A stretch of DNA of 15,901 bases, from NCBI GenBank assembly GCA_028276215.1, contig JAPYWT010000008.1:1-15901 (forward strand). The letters run 5' to 3'. Shown piece after piece: positions 1-6,710 of this stretch; position 1 is the first letter of the stretch; each line of letters begins with the position of its first letter. The stretch is from Thermoflexus sp. GTDB lineage: Bacteria; Chloroflexota; Anaerolineae; B4-G1; DUEL01. Made by a program: the position numbers and the translations under genes. A model generated the notes under the pieces. That model saw only the letters and a list, made by a program, of their open reading frames with translations, was not told where the DNA came from and did no database searches.

Positions 1-892
1 CGGGGACGGGCCCCAGTCCCATCTCCCGGGGGTGGACGGCGCCGGAGGCGAAGCCCAGAAAGCGCGCGATGGGGGTCAGCCCGTGGGCCCGGGCCCAGTC
101 GGCGGAGGCGACGACCAGCGCGGCCGCACCGTCGGCGATGCCCGAGGCGTTCCCGGCGGTGATGGTGCCGTCCTTCCGGAAGGCCGGGGGGAGTTTCGCC
201 AGTTTCTCCAGCGACGTGTCGGCCCGGGGGCGCTCGTCCCGTTCCACCAGAACCGTCCCCCCCTTCGGGCCCGGCGCTTCTACCGGCACGACCTCGCCAG
301 CAAGGGCGCCGTTCTCCCACGCCGCCACCGCCTTCTGGTGGCTCTCCAGCGCGAACTGATCCTGCTCCGCGCGGGTGATTCCGTAGCGGTCCGCCAGCAG
401 TTCCGCCGTCTCCCCCATCAGCATCTCCGCCAGCGGGCACATGTAGCCGTCCCGGTACATCGCGTCCACCACCGTATCCTCCCCCAGCCGGTAACCCCAG
501 CGGGCCTTCAGCAGGAGATACGGAATCTGGGACATCTGCTCCACTCCGCCGACCAGGACCGCCTCATTCTCGCCGGTGAGGATGGATTGCACCCCCAGGG
601 TGACCGCCTTGAGGCCGCTGGCGCAGGCCTTGTTGACGGTGAAGGCGGGGCGGTCCACGGGGACGCCCGCGTGCCAGGCGACCTGCCGGGCAACGTTGGG
701 GCCGTTCCCGGCCTGGCGCGCGCAGCCGAAGATGACCTCATCCACCGCGTCGGCGGGGACGCCGGCTCGCTCCAGCGCGGCCCGTGCGGCGACCGCGCCC
801 AGCCGGGCCGCCGGGATGTCCTTCAGCGCGCCGCCGAACGCCCCAATGGGCGTCCGGACGGCGGAGAGAATGACCACATCCTGAATTTGCAT
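1..892 (-). CDS. Thiolase (acetyl-CoA acetyltransferase family), C-terminus beyond window
   Basis: This is a thiolase that condenses or cleaves 3-oxoacyl-CoA in the cytoplasm. The reading frame stays open from the ATG at 892 to the window edge, giving about 297 residues of a family usually near 390-400. The N-terminus reads MQIQDVVILSAVRTPIGAFG, typical of the family. The nucleophile Cys90 lies in NKACASGLKAV, and the later stretches GGVEQMS, NASGIADGAA and EMGLGPVP are thiolase landmarks. The His and second Cys motifs of the C-terminal half are outside the window. A GGAGG sequence five bases before the ATG supports the start. The gene is downstream of, and on the same strand as, a CoA-transferase pair, separated by a 322-base repeat block. 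The pair suggests acyl-CoA or 3-oxoacid metabolism; the exact chain length cannot be told. Confidence 0.95.
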   Translation of the reverse strand, partial: MQIQDVVILSAVRTPIGAFGGALKDIPAARLGAVAARAALERAGVPADAVDEVIFGCARQAGNGPNVARQVAWHAGVPVDRPAFTVNKACASGLKAVTLGVQSILTGENEAVLVGGVEQMSQIPYLLLKARWGYRLGEDTVVDAMYRDGYMCPLAEMLMGETAELLADRYGITRAEQDQFALESHQKAVAAWENGALAGEVVPVEAPGPKGGTVLVERDERPRADTSLEKLAKLPPAFRKDGTITAGNASGIADGAAALVVASADWARAHGLTPIARFLGFASGAVHPREMGLGPVP

Positions 893-1214
893 CGTTTCCT
901 CCGGCTTCTCTTTAACCGCAGAGGGCGCAGAGAGAAGAAATCCACGAGGGCACGAAGAACACAGAAATCCACGAAGGGCACGAAGAACACAAAGATTAAT
1001 GCGGGTAATGCCTCACCCCACCCCCAGCGGCTTCGCCACTACACCGCAGACGGCGACGGAGGGGTGAGGAAACCCGAGTACTCAATTCGTGATGCTTCGT
1101 GCTCTTTCGTGTCCTTCGTGTTCTTCGTGTCCTTCGTGTTCTTCGTATCCTTCGTGCCCTTCGTGTCCTTCGTGGATCATATCTCTGCGTTCTCTGCGCT
1201 CTCCGCGGTGATCT
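893..1214. repeat. Gene-free gap with concentrically nested inverted repeats of three families
   Basis: No credible gene lies here. Three repeat families are nested around a common centre. The outer arms are ACCGCAGAG-type words at 915-937 and 1183-1209. The middle arms are CACGAAG-type words at 940-994 and about 1096-1174; the right one is a tandem run of 9-base units of TTCGTGTCC type from 1106. The inner arms are CCTCACCCC at 1011-1019 and GGGGTGAGG at 1061-1069. The right outer arm ends six bases from the stop codon of the CoA-transferase B gene. Positions 1011-1037 recur exactly, inverted, inside smc at 8273-8299. Transcription from the CoA-transferase genes toward the thiolase would pass through this structure, so it could act as a terminator or RNA-processing site; that role is inference. 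Confidence 0.85.
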
Positions 1215-1979
1215 CTACGACCGATACACCCCCAGCGGGTCCAGTTCCTCCCGCAGGAGGCGGAGTTCCTCCGGGGTGGGGGGCTCCGTCTCCGTCAGGT
1301 CGGGGGAGACGCGGGGGTCCCAGCCCATCTCCGCCCGCACGTCCTCCAGCCGCACCCCCGGATGCAGACTCACCAGCACCATCTCGCCCGTCCCGGAGTC
1401 AAACTGGAAGACGCACTTGTCGGTGACGACGACCTGCGGCCCCCGACCGGGCATCCCCAACCGCTCCCGCTCCCCCGAACCGCCCAGGTGGCCCGGGCTG
1501 GTGAGGAAATCCAGCCGCTCCACGAAGGACCGGCGGCTGAGGCGCATAATGATGAATACCTGCCGGGCGTGGATGGCAATCTCGCAGGCCCCGCCGGAGC
1601 CGGGCAGGCGGACCTTGGGGTGGGCGTAGTCGCCGATGACGGTGGTGTTCAGATTGCCGTAGCGGTCAATCTGGGCGCCGCCCAGAAAGGCGACGTCTAT
1701 CCGCCCGCCCTGCAGGTAGAGGCCGAAGAGGTCGGCCATAGAACATACGGAAAGCGCGCCGGTGATGAGGGCCGGGTCGCCGATGGAGAGGGGCAGGCGG
1801 GCCGGCTGCGCGCCGTAGACCCCGCTCTCGTAGACCAGTTCCAGGTCCGGCGCCACGGTCCGCCGGGCCAGATTGCAGGCAATGTTGGGCAACCCCACGC
1901 CCACAAAGACGGTGCGGACGCCCGCCAGGGCCCGCGCGGCGGCGACAATCATCATCTCGGAGGGAGTGTAGTCGTTCAT
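1215..1979 (-). CDS. CoA-transferase subunit B (GctB/IpdB-like, class I)
   Basis: This is the B subunit (254 residues) of a class I CoA-transferase, which with the A subunit moves CoA between carboxylic acids. The N-terminal half holds the glycine-rich VGVGLPNIACNLARR and then LVYESGVYG, where Glu51 sits at the position of the catalytic glutamate of glutaconate CoA-transferase. Further family features are FLGGAQIDRYGNLNTT and PGSGGACEIA. The length matches GctB/IpdB (about 250-266) rather than the shorter AtoA type. An AGGAG nine bases upstream of the ATG supports the start. It lies 66 bases downstream of the A subunit gene. The substrate is not fixed by sequence: glutaconate, a 3-oxoacid or a ring-opened dicarboxylate are all possible. 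Retention of Glu51 favours a transferase over the IpdAB-type hydrolase. Confidence 0.9.
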   Translation of the reverse strand: MNDYTPSEMMIVAAARALAGVRTVFVGVGLPNIACNLARRTVAPDLELVYESGVYGAQPARLPLSIGDPALITGALSVCSMADLFGLYLQGGRIDVAFLGGAQIDRYGNLNTTVIGDYAHPKVRLPGSGGACEIAIHARQVFIIMRLSRRSFVERLDFLTSPGHLGGSGERERLGMPGRGPQVVVTDKCVFQFDSGTGEMVLVSLHPGVRLEDVRAEMGWDPRVSPDLTETEPPTPEELRLLREELDPLGVYRS

Positions 1980-2003
1980 ACTGGCCGTCTCCTGGTATTT
2001 TGT

Positions 2004-2027
2004 AGGACAACTGCGAGCAGTTATCCT
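2004..2027 (-). repeat. Hairpin between the CoA-transferase subunit genes
   Basis: Ten-base arms at 2004-2013 and 2018-2027 enclose a four-base loop. Read as the minus-strand transcript, the only imperfect position is a U-G wobble, while on the plus strand it would be a C-A mismatch. The stem is therefore intact only in RNA of the operon's own direction. It lies in the 66-base spacer between the A and B subunit genes and is followed by an AGGAG and the B subunit ATG. It may tune the ratio or stability of the two parts of the message. Confidence 0.55.
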
Positions 2028-2045
2028 GCAGCCGGGACCTCCTGA

Positions 2046-2948
2046 CTATCCGTAGTTGACGGGCCGGGCCCAGGCCTGGGCGGGCTTCAGGCGCTCCCAG
2101 GTCTCCCGGCCCATCTTCTCCACGTACTCCGCCCGGTCCCGTACGCCGTAGACCCACTCCTCCAGCCAGGCGCGGGTGGCGGCTTCGTCCCGGCTGATCT
2201 CGTCCCAGCGCAGGTAGAAGTCGTTGTCCCGGTCGTAGTAGCCCTGGACGTAGGAGGGGTGGGCGCCGTAGGGTTCGTGGACCACCGCGTCCACGATGAG
2301 GCCGGGGATGAGGGTCCGGTTGGGGTCGGAGCGGATGACCTCCTCGTCCACAATCTCCTCCACCACGACGATGACGTGCCGGGCAGCGAAGGCGGCCTCC
2401 TTCTGGGCCCCCAGCAGCCCCCAGAGTTGGGTGTTGCCGTTGACGTCGGCCCGCTGGGCGTGGATGATGGCGACGTCGGGGTTGAGGGGCGGCACCACCG
2501 CGATGGGGCCGTCGCCATACGGACTTTCCACGAACCGGATGCGGGGGTTCACCTTCGGGAGGTCGCTGCCGACGTAGGAGCGCAGGGGGAAGAAGGGGAG
2601 ACGGTAGGCCCCGGCGATGTAGCGGGCGACCATCCCGAAGTGGGAGTACTCCTCCAGTTCCAGGGGCGCCGGAATGCCTTTCTCTACGGCCCGCCGGATG
2701 GCGTGGAGCGGCCCCACGCCGGGGTTGCCCAGGTAGGAGAAGACCAGTTTTCGGGCGCACCCGGCGGCAATCATCTGGTCGTAGATGAGGTCGGGGGTCA
2801 TCCGGCAGAGGACCAGGTCGCGCCGGCCCTGGCGGATGATTTCGTGGGCGGCGGCGAAGCCGATACAGGCAGTGAAACCCTCAATGGCGACCGTGTCGCC
2901 GTCGTGGACGTAGGTGGCGATGGCGTCGTGCATGGTGGTGAGTTTCAC
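2046..2948 (-). CDS. CoA-transferase subunit A (GctA/IpdA-like, class I)
   Basis: This is the A subunit of the class I CoA-transferase whose B subunit follows on the same strand. The protein begins KLTTMHDAIATYVHDGDTVA, the usual N-terminal block, followed by EGFTACIGFAAAHEIIRQG, FSYLGNPGVGP, the DVNGNTQ loop and GAHPSYVQGYYDRDNDFY, the last typical of IpdA/GctA-like proteins. The start chosen is the GTG at 2948, preceded by GGAGGAG three bases upstream; it gives about 300 residues and begins where the family begins. An ATG at 2963 would add five residues. A still longer frame from 3017 would be made of repeat sequence and is unlikely. The two subunits plus the downstream thiolase look like an acyl-CoA activation and cleavage module. 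Confidence 0.9.
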   Translation of the reverse strand: MKLTTMHDAIATYVHDGDTVAIEGFTACIGFAAAHEIIRQGRRDLVLCRMTPDLIYDQMIAAGCARKLVFSYLGNPGVGPLHAIRRAVEKGIPAPLELEEYSHFGMVARYIAGAYRLPFFPLRSYVGSDLPKVNPRIRFVESPYGDGPIAVVPPLNPDVAIIHAQRADVNGNTQLWGLLGAQKEAAFAARHVIVVVEEIVDEEVIRSDPNRTLIPGLIVDAVVHEPYGAHPSYVQGYYDRDNDFYLRWDEISRDEAATRAWLEEWVYGVRDRAEYVEKMGRETWERLKPAQAWARPVNYG

Positions 2949-2964
2949 GGTCTCCTCCGGCATT

Positions 2965-3077
2965 TGAATCGGACACGGGTGGATTTTGAATTGGACACGG
3001 ATGAACACAGATGGCACGGGTTTTCACGGATTTTATCCGTGTCCATCCGTCCAACCCGTGTTCATCCGTGTGCTATT
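2965..3077. repeat. ATCCGTGTCC-family inverted repeat between fhaB and CoA-transferase A
   Basis: The gap holds words such as GGACACGG, ATGAACAC and CACGGG on the left (about 2970-3030) and their complements ATCCGTGTCC, ATCCGT and CCCGTGTTCATCCGTG on the right (about 3037-3071). They form a long imperfect inverted repeat. The TGA of fhaB (3064-3062) is part of the repeat word, so the repeat directly follows, and slightly enters, the end of fhaB. The word differs from those in other gaps of this window. Confidence 0.8.
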
Positions 3078-3529
3078 GAAGGCGCGGGGGATTCTCCCAC
3101 CTCCATCCGCAGCACAATCCGTCCGATACCGATCAGGTCGCCCGCATCCACGATGGTGGGGCGGGTGACCGGTTCGTCGTTGAGGGTGGTGCCGTTCTTG
3201 CTTCCCAGGTCTTCCAGCCACCAGTGCCCCTCCCGCCAGGTAATCAGGGCATGGTGGGCCGAGACGAAGGGGTCGGAGAAGCGGATGGTGCTGGAGGGGG
3301 CACGTCCCAGAGAATTCACTTCCTGCAGGGAGAAAACGGTGCCCGGTTCAGGCCCGCGCTCCCCCGCCTCCACAACCACCAGGCGCATTTCTTCACGGGG
3401 GACCATCTCCCGTCCGGCGCCACGGCGCAGGTCGCGCCAGAGCAGAAGGAAGAGCGCGACCAGGAAAGCGTAGAGGAGCAAGGCCAGAAGGAGGCGCAGG
3501 GCCAGCAAGAGAATTTCTCCCACCATCAT
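3062..3529 (-). CDS. fhaB: Membrane-anchored FHA-domain protein (FhaB-like)
   Basis: A 155-residue protein with one N-terminal hydrophobic segment (residues about 5-30, rich in Leu and Ala), an Arg-rich cytoplasmic flank, and a C-terminal FHA domain from about residue 48. FHA domains bind phosphothreonine peptides. The binding landmarks are visible: LGR after the first strands, SAHHALI, and LEDLGSKNGTTLN. Size and layout match FhaB of Actinobacteria and Chloroflexota, which reads Ser/Thr kinase signals linked to cell wall growth and division. Its ATG overlaps the stop of the upstream DUF3662-FHA gene by four bases (ATGA), indicating coupled translation. The last residues and the stop come from an intergenic repeat. 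No kinase, phosphatase or penicillin-binding protein gene is beside it in this window. Confidence 0.9.
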   Translation of the reverse strand: MMVGEILLLALRLLLALLLYAFLVALFLLLWRDLRRGAGREMVPREEMRLVVVEAGERGPEPGTVFSLQEVNSLGRAPSSTIRFSDPFVSAHHALITWREGHWWLEDLGSKNGTTLNDEPVTRPTIVDAGDLIGIGRIVLRMEVGESPAPSIAHG

Positions 3530-4323
3530 CTCGGTTCCTGGGGCTGGACAGGGATTCCCTCTGTAGAGGACGTCTCTTCGGGCGGTTCACCGGGAGGGGA
3601 AACCGGCTCTTCGCCGTAGATGATTTCAAAATCCGCCAGGGAGATGACGTCTCCAGAGCGGAGGACGCACTCCTGGACGGGGTAGCCGTTGACCAGTGTC
3701 CCGCCGGAACTGCCCAGGTCGTAGAGGACGTAGCGGCCATAGCGGCGACGGAGTTGGGCATGGTGGCGGGAGACACGGGGGTGCTCTATAATGACGTCGT
3801 TGTCCAGTGCCCGTCCGATGTTGATGGTGGGCGCGGTCAGGGAGACATGTCGCTTTCCACCGATGATGAGGAAGCAGCGTCCGGGGGACGGTTCGGAGGG
3901 AAGCGGAACCTCGCCGTTCATCTGGCGAGTAGCACCTTCATCATCGCCCTCCGACGGTCCCTGGAATGCCTGGACGCGCACGGTGTGGGGTGGCAGGTCC
4001 GGGAGTGGGTTCAGCACGATACAGGGCGCCGTCGGCAGGATCATCCCTGCCTGGCGGGCCAGGTCTTCCACATAGCGGGCCAGTTCCTCTTCCGGCGCGG
4101 GGTGGCGGGCCCGCAGCGCGTCCAGGTCCTGGGGGTGGAGGTCAATCCGGTAGTGGGTCGGGGCCAGCGGAGTACCATCGGCGGCCTGGGAGCAGGCATC
4201 CTCCATTGCCCGGGCCACGTGGTTGGCAACCTCCAGCGGGTGAATGTGCCCGCCGAAGAGCCGGGCGAAAGTCCCCTCCACCCACTGCTCTGCCAGAGAC
4301 TCAAAGCGCGCGATGCGGTTCAT
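3526..4323 (-). CDS. fhaA: DUF3662 and FHA-domain protein (FhaA-like)
   Basis: A 265-residue soluble protein with two domains. Residues about 1-120 match the DUF3662 (FhaA N-terminal) fold, with landmarks MNRIARFESLAEQWVEGTFA, HPLEVANHVARAMED and HYRIDLHPQDLDAL. Residues about 150-240 are an FHA domain with INIGRALDNDVI, VSRHHAQL and YDLGSSGGTLVNG, the phosphothreonine-binding signature (here SGG replaces the usual KNG). A Pro/Glu-rich tail follows. The partner gene fhaB overlaps its stop by four bases. In Actinobacteria such proteins work with PknB-type kinases in cell envelope control; the role here is inferred from that. The ATG has no visible ribosome binding site and lies only a few bases after the predicted transcription start, so the message may be leaderless. 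Confidence 0.9.
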   Translation of the reverse strand: MNRIARFESLAEQWVEGTFARLFGGHIHPLEVANHVARAMEDACSQAADGTPLAPTHYRIDLHPQDLDALRARHPAPEEELARYVEDLARQAGMILPTAPCIVLNPLPDLPPHTVRVQAFQGPSEGDDEGATRQMNGEVPLPSEPSPGRCFLIIGGKRHVSLTAPTINIGRALDNDVIIEHPRVSRHHAQLRRRYGRYVLYDLGSSGGTLVNGYPVQECVLRSGDVISLADFEIIYGEEPVSPPGEPPEETSSTEGIPVQPQEPR

Positions 4324-4332
4324 ACGGTAACA

Positions 4333-4360
4333 ATTGTACGCCGGGATTACCGATTGTCAA
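4333..4360 (-). promoter_or_regulatory. Sigma70-type promoter for fhaA-fhaB
   Basis: On the minus strand a perfect TTGACA (4360-4355) is followed after 16 bases by TACAAT (4338-4333). Transcription would start near 4326-4327, three to four bases before the fhaA ATG at 4323. This agrees with the absence of a Shine-Dalgarno sequence before that ATG. Confidence 0.65.
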
Positions 4361-4364
4361 GCGT

Positions 4365-4392
4365 TTGCGAAGCCCCTGTCATGGGGTATAAT
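4365..4392 (+). promoter_or_regulatory. Sigma70-type promoter for rfbB
   Basis: A perfect TATAAT at 4387-4392 is preceded after 16 bases by TTGCGA (4365-4370, four of six matches to TTGACA). The predicted start near 4399 gives rfbB a leader of about 115 bases made almost entirely of tandem repeats. Its -35 box lies four bases from the -35 box of the divergent fhaA promoter, so the two polymerases could interfere. Confidence 0.6.
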
Positions 4393-4396
4393 GGAG

Positions 4397-4502
4397 ACCA
4401 CGGACGACGGACCACAGACGACAGACCACAGACGACAGACCACAGACGACGGACGACAGACCGCTGACGGCTGACGACTGACGGCTAACGGCTAACGGCT
4501 AA
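4397..4502 (+). repeat. Tandem 14-mers and 7-mers forming the rfbB leader
   Basis: Three near-identical copies of GACCACAGACGACA lie at 4410-4423, 4424-4437 and 4438-4451 (last base differs). After a short GACGACAGACC link come tandem heptamers: GCTGACG twice, ACTGACG, GCTAACG twice and a partial GCTAA (4463-4502). The array lies between the predicted rfbB promoter and the AGGAGG ribosome binding site at 4505-4510, so it should be transcribed as a leader. Unlike most other gaps it is direct rather than inverted. Confidence 0.85.
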
Positions 4503-4514
4503 ACAGGAGGTGGA

Positions 4515-5543
4515 ATGCGCACGATTATGGTTACTGGAGGGGCCGGCTTCATCGGCTCCAACTTCGTCCGCTATATGCTCCAGAAGTATCCGGATTATCG
4601 CGTCGTTGTCTACGACAAACTGACCTACGCGGGCAATCTGGCCAATCTGAAGGACGTGGCGGAGGCCTTTGCCGGTCGGTACGCCTTCGTCCACGCCGAC
4701 ATCTGCGACGCCGAAAAGGTGCGGGAGACAGTTCGCGCCTTCGGGGTGGACGCCATCGTCAACTTCGCCGCCGCCACCCACGTGGACCGTTCCCTCATGG
4801 AGCCGGACGAGTTCATCCGCACCGACGTCTTCGGCACGTACGTCCTGCTGGAGGCGGCAAAGGAGTTCGGGCTGGAGCGGTACCACCAGGTGAGCACCGA
4901 CGAGGTGTACGGCGAGATTCTGGAAGGACGGGCGAAGGAGACGGACCCGCTGCACACCCGGAGCCCGTATTCCGCCTCCAAGGCAGGGGGCGACCTGCTC
5001 TGTATCGCCTACTTCACCAGTTTCGGTGTCCCGGTCACCATCACGCGCGGCTCCAATAACATCGGCCCGTACCAGTACCCGGAGAAAGTGGTGCCGCTCT
5101 TCATCACCAACGCGATAGACGACCAGCCGCTCCCCCTCTACGGGGACGGCTCCCAGATGCGGGACTACCAGTACGTCCTGGATCACTGTGAGGGCATAGA
5201 CCTGGTGCTCCATCGGGGCCAGCCGGGGGAGGTCTACAACCTGGGCACCGGTGTGGAGACGCGCAACATAGATATGGCGCGCGCCATCCTGGACCTGTTG
5301 GGAAAACCGTACTCGCTCATCCAGCCGGTGCGGGACCGTCCCGGCCACGACCGCCGCTACGCGCTGGACATCAGCAAAATCCGTGCCCTGGGCTGGGAGT
5401 CGTCCCACACCTTTGAGCAGGCGCTGGAGAAGACGGTGCGCTGGTATGTGGAGAACGAATGGTGGTGGCGGCCCATCAAGAGCGGCGAGCACTACCGGGA
5501 GTACTACCGGCGGCAGTATGAGGGACGAGAAATCCGGACGTAG
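4515..5543 (+). CDS. rfbB: dTDP-glucose 4,6-dehydratase
   Basis: RfbB/RmlB (342 residues) converts dTDP-glucose to dTDP-4-keto-6-deoxyglucose, the committed step to rhamnose and other 6-deoxysugars of cell envelope polysaccharides. It is a cytoplasmic short-chain dehydrogenase of the extended type. The NAD-binding GGAGFIG is at residues 8-14, NFAAATHVDRS follows, the catalytic STDE is at 127-130, and the YSASK motif has Tyr152 and Lys156. The HDRRYA block near the C-terminus is typical of this enzyme rather than of GalE. AGGAGG four bases before the ATG fixes the start. The usual partners rfbA, rfbC and rfbD are not beside it; it stands as a single gene between repeat blocks. Confidence 0.95.
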   Translation: MRTIMVTGGAGFIGSNFVRYMLQKYPDYRVVVYDKLTYAGNLANLKDVAEAFAGRYAFVHADICDAEKVRETVRAFGVDAIVNFAAATHVDRSLMEPDEFIRTDVFGTYVLLEAAKEFGLERYHQVSTDEVYGEILEGRAKETDPLHTRSPYSASKAGGDLLCIAYFTSFGVPVTITRGSNNIGPYQYPEKVVPLFITNAIDDQPLPLYGDGSQMRDYQYVLDHCEGIDLVLHRGQPGEVYNLGTGVETRNIDMARAILDLLGKPYSLIQPVRDRPGHDRRYALDISKIRALGWESSHTFEQALEKTVRWYVENEWWWRPIKSGEHYREYYRRQYEGREIRT

Positions 5544-5555
5544 GGGAACCCGGGC

Positions 5556-5650
5556 CGTGGGGTGCTGGCCGCCGGGCCGGCCCGCAGGCTGACAGCCTGC
5601 GCTACAGCGTAACGCCGGCCGCCAGGCCGGTACGGGCGAACAGCCTGCAC
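5556..5650. repeat. Palindromic GC-rich repeats downstream of rfbB
   Basis: The gap after rfbB holds several small hairpins: GCAGGCT-GAC-AGCCTGC (5584-5600), CCGGCC-GCCA-GGCCGG (5615-5630) and a related GGCCGCCGGGCCGG just before them. The layout resembles REP-type palindromic units of other bacteria. No T-run follows, so a classic intrinsic terminator is not evident. A different word set is used here than in the other gaps. Confidence 0.7.
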
Positions 5651-5667
5651 TGCACAGAGAAAGGCCT

Positions 5668-5916
5668 ATGAAGAAGAGATATACGAACGAAATGGATGAT
5701 GAACTGCGCCCGGAGTATGACCTGCACGAGTTGTTGAAAGGAGGCGTCCGGGGCAAATACGCGGCCCGCTATCGTGCAGGGACGAACCTGGTCCTGCTGG
5801 ACCCCGATGTCGCGCGGGCCTTCCCGGACGAAGCAGCCGTTAACGAGGCCCTTCGTCTGGTGATCCGTCTGGCGGAGATTCAGCGCGGCAAGAAAGAGGT
5901 CCCGGCAGAAGCCTGA
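5668..5916 (+). CDS. Small conserved protein, antitoxin-like (82 aa)
   Basis: I recognise this as a type of small protein frequent in Cyanobacteria and Chloroflexota, but not its function. The charged N-terminus contains RPEYDLHELLKGGVRGKY, followed by RYRAGTNLVLLDPDVARAFP and DEAAVNEALRLVIRLAE. The arrangement of one short beta-like stretch (NLVLLD) followed by helices with VNEALR recalls ribbon-helix-helix antitoxins such as BrnA. There is no toxin-like partner next to it here: the next gene is a tRNA thiolase. A weak AAAGG lies before the ATG. It could be an orphan antitoxin or a stand-alone regulator. The existence of the gene is well supported; the antitoxin reading is speculative. Confidence 0.7.
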   Translation: MKKRYTNEMDDELRPEYDLHELLKGGVRGKYAARYRAGTNLVLLDPDVARAFPDEAAVNEALRLVIRLAEIQRGKKEVPAEA

Positions 5917-5978
5917 GAATAGCCGGGAGTTTCATACCTGTCAGGGGGAATTGCCCCGCCGTCACCGGGCTGGAATCC

Positions 5979-6710
5979 GTGAAGGGCGTCCTGACTGCTC
6001 TGCTCAAATCCTTCGCCCGGGCCTGCAAAGAGTTTGACCTGCTGGCGGAGGGCGACCGGGTGGCCGTGGCCCTCTCCGGCGGCAAAGATAGCACCAGTCT
6101 GCTGGACCTGATGCTCCGGTACCGGGAGCGGGCCGGGGTCTCCTACGACGTCATCGCCGTCCACGTCGTGGGCACCGCCGCCGGATTCCCCGACCAGACC
6201 GGGGTGCTGGCCCCCTGGCTGGAGGCGCGCGGGGTGGCCTACCGCTTCGTCCCGCTGGAATTCCCGCCGGATGAACCGTTGCCGCCCGACTGCTTCCGCT
6301 GCTCCTGGAACCGCCGCAAGGCGCTTTTCCTGGCCGCCGACGCGCTGGGCTGCAACAAACTGGCCCTGGGCCACCACGCCGACGACGCCGCCGTCACCGC
6401 CCTGATGAACCTGCTCTTCACGGGCCGCCTGGAGACACTGGAGCCGAAGGTGGAATTTTTCAGCGGACGGATCACCGTCATCCGGCCGCTCATCTACATT
6501 CCGGCCAAAGACCTGGCGGCCTACGCGCGGGCCTCAGGCTTCCCGCTGGCCCCACCCTGCCCGTACGGGGGGGATGCCAACCGTCAGAAGGTAGAGGAGT
6601 TTCTGCGCAGTTTCGGCTCCCGCCAGCAGGCCCACATCCGGGCCAACCTCTGGCGGGCTGCTCAAAAAGGATCAGCGAATCGGCGAATCGCTGATTCGCC
6701 GATTCGCTGA
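5979..6710 (+). CDS. TtcA-type tRNA 2-thiolation enzyme (PP-loop ATPase)
   Basis: A cytoplasmic PP-loop ATPase of the TtcA/TilS superfamily, most like TtcA, which makes 2-thiocytidine in tRNA using an iron-sulfur cluster. The ATP-binding SGGKDS is at residues 33-38. Cys105 and Cys108 form CFRC, and Cys194 in PPCPYGG completes the three cysteines that hold the 4Fe-4S cluster in TtcA. GHHADD is the second nucleotide-site motif. The length of 243 is at the short end of the family. The start is a GTG without a strong ribosome binding site; the frame offers no better upstream choice. The last residues (about ANRRIADSPIR) and the TGA are encoded by a perfect palindrome, so the natural C-terminus has been replaced or extended by repeat sequence. 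The exact tRNA base modified is not proven. Confidence 0.85.
   Translation: MKGVLTALLKSFARACKEFDLLAEGDRVAVALSGGKDSTSLLDLMLRYRERAGVSYDVIAVHVVGTAAGFPDQTGVLAPWLEARGVAYRFVPLEFPPDEPLPPDCFRCSWNRRKALFLAADALGCNKLALGHHADDAAVTALMNLLFTGRLETLEPKVEFFSGRITVIRPLIYIPAKDLAAYARASGFPLAPPCPYGGDANRQKVEEFLRSFGSRQQAHIRANLWRAAQKGSANRRIADSPIR

Noticed and set aside
32..1426. A 464-codon plus-strand frame across the window start
   Set aside because: It is antisense to the thiolase and the CoA-transferase B gene, and its middle is a translation of the 9-base repeat (FVSFVFF type).
2949..3017. Longer N-terminus of CoA-transferase A from an ATG at 3017
   Set aside because: The added residues come from the ATCCGTG repeat, and the family begins at the KLTTMHDAI block with a good ribosome binding site before GTG 2948.
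5584..5600. GCAGGCT hairpin as an intrinsic terminator of rfbB
   Set aside because: The stem is only seven bases and is followed by GC-rich sequence without a T-run, so it is listed as a repeat only.
4485..5756. A 423-codon minus-strand frame opposite rfbB
   Set aside because: It is antisense to rfbB and starts and ends in repeat gaps, with no recognisable motif.
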